From NCBI GenBank assembly GCA_902792905.1, contig CADBBH010000001.1:62001-126000 (forward strand): 64,000 nucleotides of DNA, read 5' to 3'. Positions 17,247 to 25,837 of this stretch are shown one piece after another; position 1 is the stretch's first letter, and every line of letters begins with the position of its first letter. This DNA comes from Oscillospiraceae bacterium (lineage in GTDB: Bacteria; Bacillota; Clostridia; Oscillospirales; Acutalibacteraceae). Under the pieces are notes generated by a model. It saw nothing but the letters and a program-made list of their open reading frames with translations, searched no databases and was not told the origin of the DNA. The position numbers and the translations under genes are program-made.

Positions 17247-18234
17247 CCGCAAAGCTGTATGCGCCGTCGGTTATTTCGAGAGAATTCTTTATACCGTCTG
17301 TCGCATAAATCCCGTGATTATTATCTATGAATACTGCCTCACAGCCATATTCCTCACAAAGAGCAATACCATCCTCTACACCACAGACGAAGCAGGCAGT
17401 CGACAACGCGTCGGATAGAATTCCGCTCTGTGAGATGACCGTGACGCTTATGAGTGAATTTTCTGCGGGGCATCCTGTTTCGGGATCAAGTATATGATGA
17501 TACTTTTTCCCATCGCTTTCGAAATATCTCTCATAGCTGCCGGAAGTGGAAACACAGCACTGCGGAACGTGAAGAACGGCTATATAACCGCTGCCGCCCT
17601 CGGGGTCTTTTATGCCTACGGTAAATTCGCGGCTGCCGTAAACGAGAATACTGCCTCCTGCGGACATAACTGCTTCTTTCACTTCATAATCATCGAGAAT
17701 CGTCTTGATTTCATCGAGAACTATTCCCTTACCCGCGGAACCAAAATCAATAATGACTCCCTGCGGGAATTCAATATTGCTTCCGCTGAGCGTAAGCTTA
17801 TCCGCCCCGGCCAGATTCAGAGCTGCATTCAGTTCATCTTCACCGGGAACGGCAGGGGCTTTCCCAAATCCCCATAAATCGCTGACCGCTCCAAGAGTGA
17901 AATCATATTTTCCGCCGCTTTTTTCAGAAACATCAAGCAAGTCTGAAATATATTTTCCGAGCTTTGCGCTGAGTTTTCCGCCGTGATTCTTATTCAGCAG
18001 ATTCACTTCGCTGCCATCTCTCTTACGGGAGAGTATTTTTTCATCAAGGCAGATGATTCTCTCTTTGACTATTTCTGCTACCTTATCCGCCGCTCTGCCT
18101 TTGACAGTGAAACTCATATAGGTATCCATCGCAAAGAAATCTACAGACTCCGACTTCGGAGCATAAACAAAATATGTAACTGCAGCGAATGCAAATATGA
18201 TTAACGCAACTGCTACTAGAGCCTTTTTTTTCAT
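17236..18234 (-). CDS. apbE: FAD:protein FMN transferase ApbE
   Basis: ApbE cleaves FAD and attaches FMN to the Thr of DxxSGAT motifs outside the membrane. Conserved blocks are AMDTYMSF (substrate loop), IDFGSAGKGIVLD (Mg/FAD site), VSTSGSYERYF with HHILDPETGCPA, and LSDALSTACFVCG with its Asp/Ser/Thr metal ligands. Residues 4-24 form an anchor without a lipobox. Start ATG 18234 is preferred to a GTG at 18252. As first gene of the rnf operon it supplies the modification needed by RnfD and RnfG, both of which keep the target motif here. Confidence 0.96.
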   Translation of the reverse strand: MKKKALVAVALIIFAFAAVTYFVYAPKSESVDFFAMDTYMSFTVKGRAADKVAEIVKERIICLDEKILSRKRDGSEVNLLNKNHGGKLSAKLGKYISDLLDVSEKSGGKYDFTLGAVSDLWGFGKAPAVPGEDELNAALNLAGADKLTLSGSNIEFPQGVIIDFGSAGKGIVLDEIKTILDDYEVKEAVMSAGGSILVYGSREFTVGIKDPEGGSGYIAVLHVPQCCVSTSGSYERYFESDGKKYHHILDPETGCPAENSLISVTVISQSGILSDALSTACFVCGVEDGIALCEEYGCEAVFIDNNHGIYATDGIKNSLEITDGAYSFADEK

Positions 18235-18278
18235 ATTAACACCAAAAAGCACACAAATATCGATTATATATTAAAGAT

Positions 18279-18307
18279 ATAATACACCTATATTATAAAA
18301 TAATCAA
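18279..18307 (-). promoter_or_regulatory. apbE-rnf operon promoter
   Basis: Minus-strand TTGATT (18302-18307), 17-nt spacer, TATTAT (18279-18284), 45 nt ahead of the apbE ATG. No obvious operator is visible, although the region is very AT-rich. Confidence 0.65.
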
Positions 18308-18327
18308 TGAAAAAATGAAAGTTTTTA

Positions 18328-18355
18328 TTGATTTTTGAGTCAACGGAATTATAAT
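18328..18355 (+). promoter_or_regulatory. Promoter of iron alcohol dehydrogenase gene
   Basis: TTGATT (18328-18333), 16-nt spacer, TATAAT (18350-18355); AAGGAGG follows just before the ATG at 18383. Confidence 0.65.
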
Positions 18356-18382
18356 TAAATTATAAAATTAAGGAGGCGTTAT

Positions 18383-19486
18383 ATGACTTACGATGTTTAT
18401 ATGCCCGTTCGCTGTATTTACGGCTGTAACGCGGTAATTGAAAAATCCGCCCTTCTTGCAGAACTGGGCAAAAGATGCCTCATCGTTACCGGCAAAAGCG
18501 GAGCGGAAAAATCCGGCGCGCTCGCAGATGCGAAAACTGCGCTTGAAAATGAAGGCATTTCTTATGATATTTTCAACGGAATCGGCGAGAATCCTCTGAT
18601 TTCCGCCTGCCATGCCGCAGGAAAATCTGCGTATGATTTCAAGGCAGACTTTATACTCGGAATAGGCGGGGGTTCCGCTCAGGACGCCTCCAAAGCGATT
18701 GCCTTCTATGCTTCAAATCCGCAGTTTGCTCCGATAGATATTTATTCGAGAGAGGGCTGCAATCCTCCTCTGCCAGTTGCCCTGATAGGCACAACGGCGG
18801 GAACCGGCAGCGAGGTGACGGCAGTCTCGGTTCTCACAAATGATGAAACAGGTTTCAAAAAGAGCATAAAAGGTCCGGACTGCTACGCGAAGGTATCATT
18901 CTGCGACCCGAAATATACAGCGTCTCTTCCGTATAATTTTACGGTTTCGACGGCTCTTGACGCATTTGAGCACGCCATCGAGGGCTTCTTCACGGAAAAA
19001 TGCGAGGGAGTCGAGAGAATATATGCCGAAAAGGCGATTCCTCAGATTTATGAATGCCTTGTCGCGCTGTCAGAATCGGGGACGGTCGATGAGAGTCTCA
19101 GAGAGCCGCTCTATTACGGTTCAATTCTTGCGGGGCTTGTAATCAACACCTGCGGAACGGCATTCCCGCATCCGCTCGGGTATGTTCTGACCGAAAACTT
19201 CGGCACTCCACACGGAACCGCCTGCGCCGCATTCTTCGCGCCGTTCATTGACAGATGCGTGAAATTTTCGCCGGAAAAAGCAAAATATTTCTTTAAGATG
19301 ACCGATGATATTGATAAGGTGAAATCGGTAATAGCTTCTCTCGTAAAGATTGACAATGTAAAAATTTCTCCCGAGCAGGCGCATAAGTTTTCCGCACGGT
19401 GGGAGAATACCATTCCCGGCAATTTCACCGCCTCTCCCGGCTCGCTTACGCGTGAGGAAGCGGAAAAAATGATAATCTTCGGGTGA
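18383..19486 (+). CDS. Iron-containing alcohol dehydrogenase
   Basis: The type III (iron) alcohol dehydrogenase signatures are present: GIGGGSAQDASKAIA (nucleotide site, about 92-106), GTTAGTGSEVTAVSVL (about 135-150), and the metal ligands in the DAFEHAIE and HPLGYVLTENFGTPHG blocks. At 367 residues it is the normal single-domain form, working in the cytosol with NAD(P)H on an alcohol/aldehyde that cannot be read from sequence. The GH39-like gene follows by 4 nt, so it may process a sugar-derived product, though that is only context. Confidence 0.93.
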   Translation: MTYDVYMPVRCIYGCNAVIEKSALLAELGKRCLIVTGKSGAEKSGALADAKTALENEGISYDIFNGIGENPLISACHAAGKSAYDFKADFILGIGGGSAQDASKAIAFYASNPQFAPIDIYSREGCNPPLPVALIGTTAGTGSEVTAVSVLTNDETGFKKSIKGPDCYAKVSFCDPKYTASLPYNFTVSTALDAFEHAIEGFFTEKCEGVERIYAEKAIPQIYECLVALSESGTVDESLREPLYYGSILAGLVINTCGTAFPHPLGYVLTENFGTPHGTACAAFFAPFIDRCVKFSPEKAKYFFKMTDDIDKVKSVIASLVKIDNVKISPEQAHKFSARWENTIPGNFTASPGSLTREEAEKMIIFG

Positions 19487-19490
19487 TAAT

Positions 19491-21110
19491 ATGAGTAAAA
19501 TAATCTCCGCTCTGCTCGCGTTTCTTACTGCGGTCTTCTGCTCGGGAGCTCTCGGCAGCTACAATTATGTGTTTGACGCATCCGCGACCGCAGGGAAAGT
19601 GGGCAACAAAGTAAGCAACGTAAATGTATGGGAAATGGGGACCGCATTTTATAATGCGGAAAACGCGGAAGAAAACGACATCTATGATTTCGTAGAATAC
19701 ATTCAGCTTATGCAGTGCACGGGCGGAAATGACCTGAGAGATCTTTTCAGGTACCCGGACGACCGCTCGGTCCTTGACGATTACGATTTTGAAAGACTTA
19801 TAGAAAACTGCAGAGGTATTCTGCATCTCGGGGCAAAACCCTGCTTGAAGCTCGGCAATATTCCTTCAAAATTCTCCGCGAATCCCGAAACCGGCGGATT
19901 TGAAGTGAATGTCTGCCCGCCCGAAAACTATGATGTTTACTATAACTATATCTCGGCGATGGCGAAGGCTCTCGCCGACGAATTCGGGAAGGACGAGCTG
20001 CTGACCTGGCGTTTTACGGTATTCACCGAATTTGAAAACGCGGACTGGTTCAGATGCGATACTCCGGAAAAAACTGCGGAAGAATTCTGCAGAATATATG
20101 ATTATACGGTTCAGGCACTGATTGACAATATCGGTGAGAAAGTCTGTGTCGGTGCTCACTCAATGGCTACGACAGAAGGGTACTGGGATGAACGCATTTT
20201 TATCAAGCACTGCGCCTCCGGAACGAATTACGCAACCGGTGAAAAGGGTTCGAATCTGAATTATCTGACCGCTTCATACTATGAAGATGAGCCCGGAAAA
20301 ACCGGCAAAAGACTCAGCGTCGAGGACACAATAGCCCACCTTCGCAAGGCGGCGGAAAAGAACGGACTAAACGATCTCTTCTACGGCATTGATGAAGGCA
20401 GGGTGCTCTGCTCCTCGCCAGGAAAAGACAGCGACCAGCTGCTTTCGAGAACAGTCGGCTTCCAGTGGCAGGCGGCGCTCGACGCGAGAATCTACGCTCG
20501 CTGCATAGAGAACAACATTGATTATTTTTCAATGTGGAGTTACAAATCGAACGGCCTCAACAGCGGTAATCCCACTTTGAGTTTTCATGTTGCAAATCTG
20601 ATTTCGCGCTGGAAAAACGCGGATATTCTTAAATCCCAAAGATGGCCCGGCGGCTTCCTTTTCGGCTCCGAAGTAAGAGCACTCTCATCAATCGAAGACG
20701 GAAAACTAAGGGTAATGGCATATAATTTCAGAAATAAACTCGATTACGATAAAACAGCGAAACTTAATCTGAAATTTGAAAATCTTCCTCTTGATGAAGG
20801 AAAAGTCAAAGCAACCGTCTACACTGTCAACGAAAACTGTAATTATTTTGACGACTGGATTAAGGACAGGGAGAAATACGGAATAGACGACGACTGCTTT
20901 GAATGGTCACCCGACTGCCCGAATATCGGTGGCAGTCTGAAAGATCCGAAGGCGCGGGAAATCTATTATGGAAAACTTGAAAAGATATATGCCGAGAAAT
21001 CGACTCTTGTTCCCCACGAAACTGAATTTGAAATCAAGGACAGTAATCTGGTAATACCTGCCGAAATCAAGGCGAATAATGTTGTCTTCTATGAGATTGA
21101 ATTGTCTTAA
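19491..21110 (+). CDS. Secreted GH39-like glycoside hydrolase with altered acid/base motif
   Basis: Residues 1-23 are a signal peptide. The next 370 residues look like a TIM barrel of the GH39/clan-A type: WRFTVFTEFENADWF (about 183-197) aligns with the GH39 stretch WxFEVWNEPN, and YGIDEGRVL (about 298-306) could carry the nucleophile Glu. The usual NEP is therefore TEF here. A C-terminal beta-sandwich of about 150 residues follows. The specificity is unknown and GH39 is inferred from spacing and pattern, so a new or divergent family is possible. It starts 4 nt after the alcohol dehydrogenase gene. Confidence 0.75.
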   Translation: MSKIISALLAFLTAVFCSGALGSYNYVFDASATAGKVGNKVSNVNVWEMGTAFYNAENAEENDIYDFVEYIQLMQCTGGNDLRDLFRYPDDRSVLDDYDFERLIENCRGILHLGAKPCLKLGNIPSKFSANPETGGFEVNVCPPENYDVYYNYISAMAKALADEFGKDELLTWRFTVFTEFENADWFRCDTPEKTAEEFCRIYDYTVQALIDNIGEKVCVGAHSMATTEGYWDERIFIKHCASGTNYATGEKGSNLNYLTASYYEDEPGKTGKRLSVEDTIAHLRKAAEKNGLNDLFYGIDEGRVLCSSPGKDSDQLLSRTVGFQWQAALDARIYARCIENNIDYFSMWSYKSNGLNSGNPTLSFHVANLISRWKNADILKSQRWPGGFLFGSEVRALSSIEDGKLRVMAYNFRNKLDYDKTAKLNLKFENLPLDEGKVKATVYTVNENCNYFDDWIKDREKYGIDDDCFEWSPDCPNIGGSLKDPKAREIYYGKLEKIYAEKSTLVPHETEFEIKDSNLVIPAEIKANNVVFYEIELS

Positions 21111-21131
21111 GCATAATTTTCTTTCATATTA

Positions 21132-21160
21132 TTGTATTTCTTTGATAAAAATGTTATAAT
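21132..21160 (+). promoter_or_regulatory. Promoter of the yibE/F-iolJ-iolC group
   Basis: TTGTAT (21132-21137), 17-nt spacer, TATAAT (21155-21160), 36 nt before the YibE/F start codon. Confidence 0.65.
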
Positions 21161-21196
21161 TTATTATTGATTGAAATACTGTAAAGAAGTGTAAAT

Positions 21197-22366
21197 ATGA
21201 AAAAACAAACGGTTCAGCAGTTTTTTTCGGCTGTAATCTCGCTTGTAATCATAATCGCCGCATACGCATATGTGGTCGGCGGCGGCTCGGTTTTCAAGGG
21301 AGAGATGGAAGGAAAGACCATCAGGGCGAGCGTGCTGAGTATTGACAATACTCAGCAGGTAAATGCAACAGGCGAAGGAAATACGGTTAAGATAACATTC
21401 AGCGCCAGAGCGCTCTCTTCTGATTTACGCGGCAAAACTCTTGAGGTTACTCAGGAGATTGATAAATCCTACGCATTCAGCCCGCGTGAGGTTCGCGAGG
21501 GAGATAAGATTCTCATAGAGGCCTATACAGAAAACAATTCAACATCTTACTATTTCGGCGATTATGTGAGAATCACTCCGATAATCTGGCTCGGTGCGAT
21601 TTTCTGCATTCTGATTATTCTCTTTTCAAAATCACAGGGCCTTAAGACGATTGTTTCGTTGGGACTTACCTGTATGGCAGTATTCGGTGTGCTTCTTCCG
21701 GCGATTCTCGGCGGCAAAAACATATATCTGTGGAGCATACTTATCTGCCTCTATATAACGGTTATGACTCTCTCCATTATCGGCGGATTCAATAAGAAGA
21801 CACTATGCGCCGCTATCGGATGCCTCAGCGGTGTAATCTGTGCGGGGCTCATCACGACGGTGATGGATAAATTTCTGAATATGACCGGCCTGCTCGAGGA
21901 GGAATCCATTTATCTCTATCAGCTGTATCCGGATAACCCGATAAATATGAAGGGCATCATCTTCGCGATGATTATCGTCGGCGCACTGGGCGCTGTTATG
22001 GATGTGGCAATGTCGATTTCTTCATCTCTCTATGAACTCAAGGAGAAATCCCCCCGCCTTTCCCCGAAACAGCTTATGAAATCGGGATTCACAATAGGCG
22101 GAGATATGATGGGTACAATGGCAAATACGCTTGTGCTCGCCTACATAGGCAGTTCTCTGACCTGCGTTCTGCTCTATGTTTCATATAACGCGAATCTCTC
22201 GCAGGTCATCAACAAAGAAAAAATAATTGCAGAGCTTCTTCAGGCGCTTGCGGGAAGTATGGGAATGCTCCTGACTCTTCCGCTCACAAGCGCGGTCTGC
22301 GCTCTGATATACTACGGGAGGATAAAATCAAATGGCACTCGTCAGGATGAACGAACTGCTCGTTGA
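21197..22366 (+). CDS. YibE/F family membrane protein
   Basis: An N-terminal helix, an extracytoplasmic beta domain (about residues 35-125, with SYYFGDYVR near its end) and a C-terminal bundle of about seven helices match PF07907 (YibE/F). Conserved blocks are GALGAVMDVAMSISSSLYEL and GGDMMGTMANTLVLAYIGSSL. The function of the family is unknown; transport has been suggested. Its 3' end overlaps the aldolase gene by 35 nt in another frame; both frames are intact, so this is not a frameshift. Confidence 0.92.
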   Translation: MKKQTVQQFFSAVISLVIIIAAYAYVVGGGSVFKGEMEGKTIRASVLSIDNTQQVNATGEGNTVKITFSARALSSDLRGKTLEVTQEIDKSYAFSPREVREGDKILIEAYTENNSTSYYFGDYVRITPIIWLGAIFCILIILFSKSQGLKTIVSLGLTCMAVFGVLLPAILGGKNIYLWSILICLYITVMTLSIIGGFNKKTLCAAIGCLSGVICAGLITTVMDKFLNMTGLLEEESIYLYQLYPDNPINMKGIIFAMIIVGALGAVMDVAMSISSSLYELKEKSPRLSPKQLMKSGFTIGGDMMGTMANTLVLAYIGSSLTCVLLYVSYNANLSQVINKEKIIAELLQALAGSMGMLLTLPLTSAVCALIYYGRIKSNGTRQDERTAR

Positions 22367-23177
22367 AGCCAAAAAAGGCGGTTACGCAGTCGGCAGTTTC
22401 AGCGTTGCAAATATGGAAATGGTGCTCGGCGTGCTGAAAGCTGTCGAGGAAACAAAAAGCCCGGCCATTCTGCAGATAGCGGAAGTAAGACTTAAGCAGT
22501 CGCCCCTTGAGGTAATCGGTCCTCTCATGGTGGCAGCGGCGAAAAATTCGTCTATGCCGGTTGCAGTGCATTTTGACCATGGAAAAACGGCGGAAAAGAT
22601 TTCGGAGTCACTCGAAATCGGATTCACAAGCGTTATGTTTGACGGTTCGCATCTCCCGTTTGAAGAAAACAGCGCGCTGACCGCAGAGGTCAACGCTCTC
22701 GCGAAGAAATACGGCGCGACCTGCGAAGGCGAAATAGGCTGTGTAGGCGGAAGCGAAGACGGCAGTGAGGATATTGCAATTAACTGCACATCCCCCGCCC
22801 AGGCGCTTGAATTCTGGCAGAGCACGAAGGTTGACGCGCTCGCGGTAGCTATCGGAAATGCCCACGGCAACTATAAGCAGACTCCGAAACTCCGATTTGA
22901 TATTCTTGAGAAAACAGCGTCGCTCGTTCCTGTTCCACTCGTTCTTCACGGAGGCACAGGAATTGAGCCGGATGATTTCCGCAAATGTATTTCTCTCGGA
23001 ATACATAAGATAAATATTGCGACAGCAACCTTTGACAGCGTTGAGAATTCGGTCAGAAGCGCCTACGCCGAAGGAAAAATCGGCGGCTACTATGATCTGC
23101 AGGCGTCCGAAGTCGATGGCGCATACAGAAACGCAATGAAGCATATTGAAATTTTCGGCTGCGCCGGAAAAGCGTGA
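22332..23177 (+). CDS. Class II fructose-bisphosphate-type aldolase, IolJ-like
   Basis: Class II aldolase motifs are clear: VHFDHGKT (zinc ligand His), MFDGSHLPFEEN (catalytic Asp region), CEGEIGCVGG, GNAHGNYK (zinc His), LHGGTGI (zinc His) and KINIATA. At 281 residues it is in the GatY/KbaY/IolJ/Fba size class. Because the next gene is IolC-like, it may split 6-phospho-5-dehydro-2-deoxygluconate into dihydroxyacetone phosphate and malonate semialdehyde; ordinary fructose-bisphosphate aldolase activity is the main alternative. GGGAGG precedes its ATG inside the yibE/F gene. Confidence 0.88.
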   Translation: MALVRMNELLVEAKKGGYAVGSFSVANMEMVLGVLKAVEETKSPAILQIAEVRLKQSPLEVIGPLMVAAAKNSSMPVAVHFDHGKTAEKISESLEIGFTSVMFDGSHLPFEENSALTAEVNALAKKYGATCEGEIGCVGGSEDGSEDIAINCTSPAQALEFWQSTKVDALAVAIGNAHGNYKQTPKLRFDILEKTASLVPVPLVLHGGTGIEPDDFRKCISLGIHKINIATATFDSVENSVRSAYAEGKIGGYYDLQASEVDGAYRNAMKHIEIFGCAGKA

Positions 23178-23202
23178 CAAATAATAATTCGGAGGAATTT
23201 TT

Positions 23203-24222
23203 ATGAGTATAATCAATTTTGACAGCACAAAACCGTTTGATGTTATCCCCATCGGCAGAGTTGCCATCGACTTCAATCCCACAGATATGAACAAGCCGCT
23301 CAGCGAGAGTTCCAACTTCAACAAGTATGTGGGCGGCTCACCTGCGAATATCGCGGTAGGCCTCGCCCGTCTCGGTGCAAAATGCGGATTCATCGCGAGA
23401 GTTTCCGATGACCAGTTTGGTGACTATGTTGAGAATTATTTCAAGGCAGACGGCATTGATGTTTCTCATATCTTCAGATGCGAAAACGGTGAGAATTTGG
23501 GCCTCACATTCACCGAAATTCTCTCCCCCACCCAGAGCAGTATTCTTATGTATCGCGACGGCGTAGCCGATCTTCAGGTCTGCGTTGATGACGTTGATGA
23601 AGATTATATCAAACAGGCGAAAGCTGTTGTGATTTCAGGCACAGCACTTTGCGCATCTCCCTCCAGAGAGGCCGCACTCAAGACTCTTTTCCTCGCTAAG
23701 AAAAACGGCGTGGTTGTAATCTTTGACATAGACTACAGATCATATACATGGAAAAACAAAGACGAGATTTCCCTCTATTACTCGATTGCCGCGAAAAACA
23801 GCGATATAATCCTCGGCTCAAGAGAGGAATATGATCTTACCGAGGCACTTGAAGGAGTATGTGCCGACGACGAGGAGAGCGCTGCCCGCTGGTTCTCATA
23901 CGGCAATAAGATTGTCATAATCAAGCACGGCAAAGAAGGCTCATGCGCCTATGTAAATGACGGCTCGGCTTATAAAGTTAAACCGTTCCCCGTAAAGATG
24001 CTCAAGGGTTTCGGCGGCGGAGACGGCTATGCGAGCGCATTCATTTATTCTCTGCTTCAGGGCAAAGAAATAGACAAGGCACTTGAATTTGCTACCGCTT
24101 CAGCTTCCATGCTTGTTTCCGCTCATTCCTGCTCAGCGGCAATGCCCTCTGCTCAGGCAGTTCAGGAATTCATCGACGGCGCAAAGCCGACAAGCGGCGA
24201 AGTCATTGAAAAGATTAAATAA
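23203..24222 (+). CDS. iolC: PfkB-family kinase, 5-dehydro-2-deoxygluconokinase-like (IolC)
   Basis: The N-terminus (PFDVIPIGRVAIDFNPTDM..., then YVGGSPANIAVGLARLGAK) closely follows IolC, which phosphorylates 2-deoxy-5-keto-gluconate in myo-inositol breakdown. The usual PfkB second signature DTxGAGD reads LKGFGGGDGYAS (about 266-277), keeping the catalytic Asp, as I recall for IolC proteins. The length of 339 residues fits. Together with the upstream aldolase it would form the last two steps of the pathway before malonate semialdehyde. No iolG, iolE, iolD or iolB is in the window. It lies 25 nt after the aldolase gene. Confidence 0.88.
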   Translation: MSIINFDSTKPFDVIPIGRVAIDFNPTDMNKPLSESSNFNKYVGGSPANIAVGLARLGAKCGFIARVSDDQFGDYVENYFKADGIDVSHIFRCENGENLGLTFTEILSPTQSSILMYRDGVADLQVCVDDVDEDYIKQAKAVVISGTALCASPSREAALKTLFLAKKNGVVVIFDIDYRSYTWKNKDEISLYYSIAAKNSDIILGSREEYDLTEALEGVCADDEESAARWFSYGNKIVIIKHGKEGSCAYVNDGSAYKVKPFPVKMLKGFGGGDGYASAFIYSLLQGKEIDKALEFATASASMLVSAHSCSAAMPSAQAVQEFIDGAKPTSGEVIEKIK

Positions 24223-24231
24223 GGTGAATAT

Positions 24232-24879
24232 ATGATTCATAAAATTCTGGCCCTTCTCGGGATAGTCATTGCAGTGGCTCTGACCGTACTTTTGCTGCTC
24301 AAGGACGAGGAAAAGCGTCCGAATCTAAAAGCCTTCGGTTGCTCCGCGCAGGAAAGAGACAGATTTCTGAAATCTCCGGGATACAGAATTTATCTCAGTG
24401 CAAAGCGGATAACCTTTTTGAAAAGAGAGGGTATAATTCTTGCAATGCTTATCGTATCCGTTATATTCACGATAATCATAAGGTCAAGAAAAAATTCTTT
24501 TGATTCGCTCTGCATTGCATCACTGATTCCGGCGGCGGTTTTTGTTACCGTTATGCTGTTTTATCTGCTTGTTTTTCTCAAAAAAGACCCGGTTGCGCTC
24601 GCTCTCGGCAAAATCAGCGAAATCAAGATAGTCAGCGGCAAAAACGGTTCCGGCAGAGTGAAGGCAAAAGCGACGCTCAGAAGCGGACTGCAGTGTGAAG
24701 CATACTGTCCCGGACTCAAAACCGGAAAAGAGAATAACCAGGAAGGTATCCGCCCAGGTGAAATCTGCTTCTTTTTTGTGACCGGCGCAAATGATATATT
24801 TGTTGCTTCCGACCGAGTAAAAAATAAGCCTGTCGAGCCTTCATATGATAAGCCGCAGGCGGTAAATCTGAATATATAA
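24232..24879 (+). CDS. Membrane protein of unknown function (215 aa)
   Basis: There is one helix at residues 5-21, two more at about 66-85 and 93-115, and then a soluble C-terminal region of 95 residues with beta character and the stretch CEAYCPGLKTGKENN. I do not recognise the family. It follows iolC by 9 nt and ends at a strong terminator, so it is the last gene of the yibE/F operon. Confidence 0.75.
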   Translation: MIHKILALLGIVIAVALTVLLLLKDEEKRPNLKAFGCSAQERDRFLKSPGYRIYLSAKRITFLKREGIILAMLIVSVIFTIIIRSRKNSFDSLCIASLIPAAVFVTVMLFYLLVFLKKDPVALALGKISEIKIVSGKNGSGRVKAKATLRSGLQCEAYCPGLKTGKENNQEGIRPGEICFFFVTGANDIFVASDRVKNKPVEPSYDKPQAVNLNI

Positions 24880-24885
24880 AATCAA

Positions 24886-24915
24886 CCCGCAGGGAATCAG
24901 ACCCTGCGGGATTTT
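24886..24915. terminator. Terminator after the yibE/F operon
   Basis: CCCGCAGGG (24886-24894) / CCCTGCGGG (24902-24910), perfect 9-bp stem with a 7-nt loop, then ATTTTC. It lies between convergent genes and may work both ways. Confidence 0.85.
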
Positions 24916-24931
24916 CAATTAATAATAATTA

Positions 24932-25723
24932 TTAACCCAAGGCAACATCAAGTATCATCATCAGTACAAAGCCGAGCGCGAAGGAAATTGTGCCAACGTT
25001 GGTGTGCTTGCCCTGCGCCATTTCGGGAACAAGTTCTTCAATAACAACATAAATCATAGCGCCTGCTGCAAATGCGAGCAGATAAGGCAATACAGGCACA
25101 ATAACCGATGTTGCCGCTATGGTGATTATCGCCGCTATCGGCTCGACGACACCTGACATAACGCCGTAAATAAACGTCTTCCATTTTTTCATTCCGCCGG
25201 CAAGCAGGGGCGCCGAAACAACGCCGCCTTCCGGGAAGTTCTGAATCGCAATACCGATCGAAAGTGCGAGAGCTGAGGTCATGCTGATAGAGGTCTTGCC
25301 CGAAAGCCATCCGGCAAACACAACTCCGGCCGCCATTCCCTCCGGGATATTATGAATCGTGACCGCAAGGAAAAGCTTTGTATTATGGCTCATTCCTTTT
25401 CTTTCAGGTCCCTCCGCCTGATTATCAATATGCATATGCGGAGTTATGATATCGAGCAGAAGTAAAAACCCTATGCCGGCAAGGAAACCGAAAGCCGCCG
25501 GTAAAAATGCGAATTTACCGTAAGAAGAGGATTCCTCGATTGACGGCTCAAGCAGACTCCAGAATGACGCCGCGACCATTACTCCGCCGGCAAAACCGGT
25601 CAGAATCTTTCGCAGAGTCTGCGACATCTCGCCTTTCATAAAGAATACCACACCTGCACCGAGAGTCGTTCCCAGCAAAGGTATGAGTACTCCCGCAATT
25701 ACTTTAAGATTCAATTCAACCAT
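24932..25723 (-). CDS. ZIP family metal transporter
   Basis: Eight helices are predicted over 263 residues. The metal pathway motifs HNIPEGMAAG (helix 4) and QNFPEGGVVSAP (helix 5) are intact, and a short variable loop contains HMHID between helices 3 and 4. This is the ZIP/GufA-type layout, importing zinc or another divalent metal across the inner membrane. It is a single gene with its own promoter and GGAGGG before the ATG. Confidence 0.95.
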   Translation of the reverse strand: MVELNLKVIAGVLIPLLGTTLGAGVVFFMKGEMSQTLRKILTGFAGGVMVAASFWSLLEPSIEESSSYGKFAFLPAAFGFLAGIGFLLLLDIITPHMHIDNQAEGPERKGMSHNTKLFLAVTIHNIPEGMAAGVVFAGWLSGKTSISMTSALALSIGIAIQNFPEGGVVSAPLLAGGMKKWKTFIYGVMSGVVEPIAAIITIAATSVIVPVLPYLLAFAAGAMIYVVIEELVPEMAQGKHTNVGTISFALGFVLMMILDVALG

Positions 25724-25745
25724 TCCCTCCGAAACTTATGATGTT

Positions 25746-25774
25746 ATTATATACCGTTATTATATATATTACAA
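25746..25774 (-). promoter_or_regulatory. ZIP transporter promoter
   Basis: Minus-strand TTGTAA (25769-25774), 17-nt spacer, TATAAT (25746-25751). I see no clear Zur-type palindrome over it. Confidence 0.65.
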
Positions 25775-25786
25775 CAATAATATTTC

Positions 25787-25815
25787 TTGAAAGATAAAAA
25801 TATATGTGATATAAT
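25787..25815 (+). promoter_or_regulatory. proBAC promoter
   Basis: TTGAAA (25787-25792), 17-nt spacer, TATAAT (25810-25815), 22 nt before the proB ATG. There is no room for a T-box or long leader. Confidence 0.75.
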
Positions 25816-25837
25816 GACCTGAAACGGAGGGATACTT

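Noticed and set aside
22332-22366. Overlap of yibE/F and aldolase genes as a possible frameshift
   Set aside because: Both proteins are complete with their own ends and the aldolase has a ribosome binding site (GGGAGG) inside the first gene, so this is a natural 35-nt overlap.
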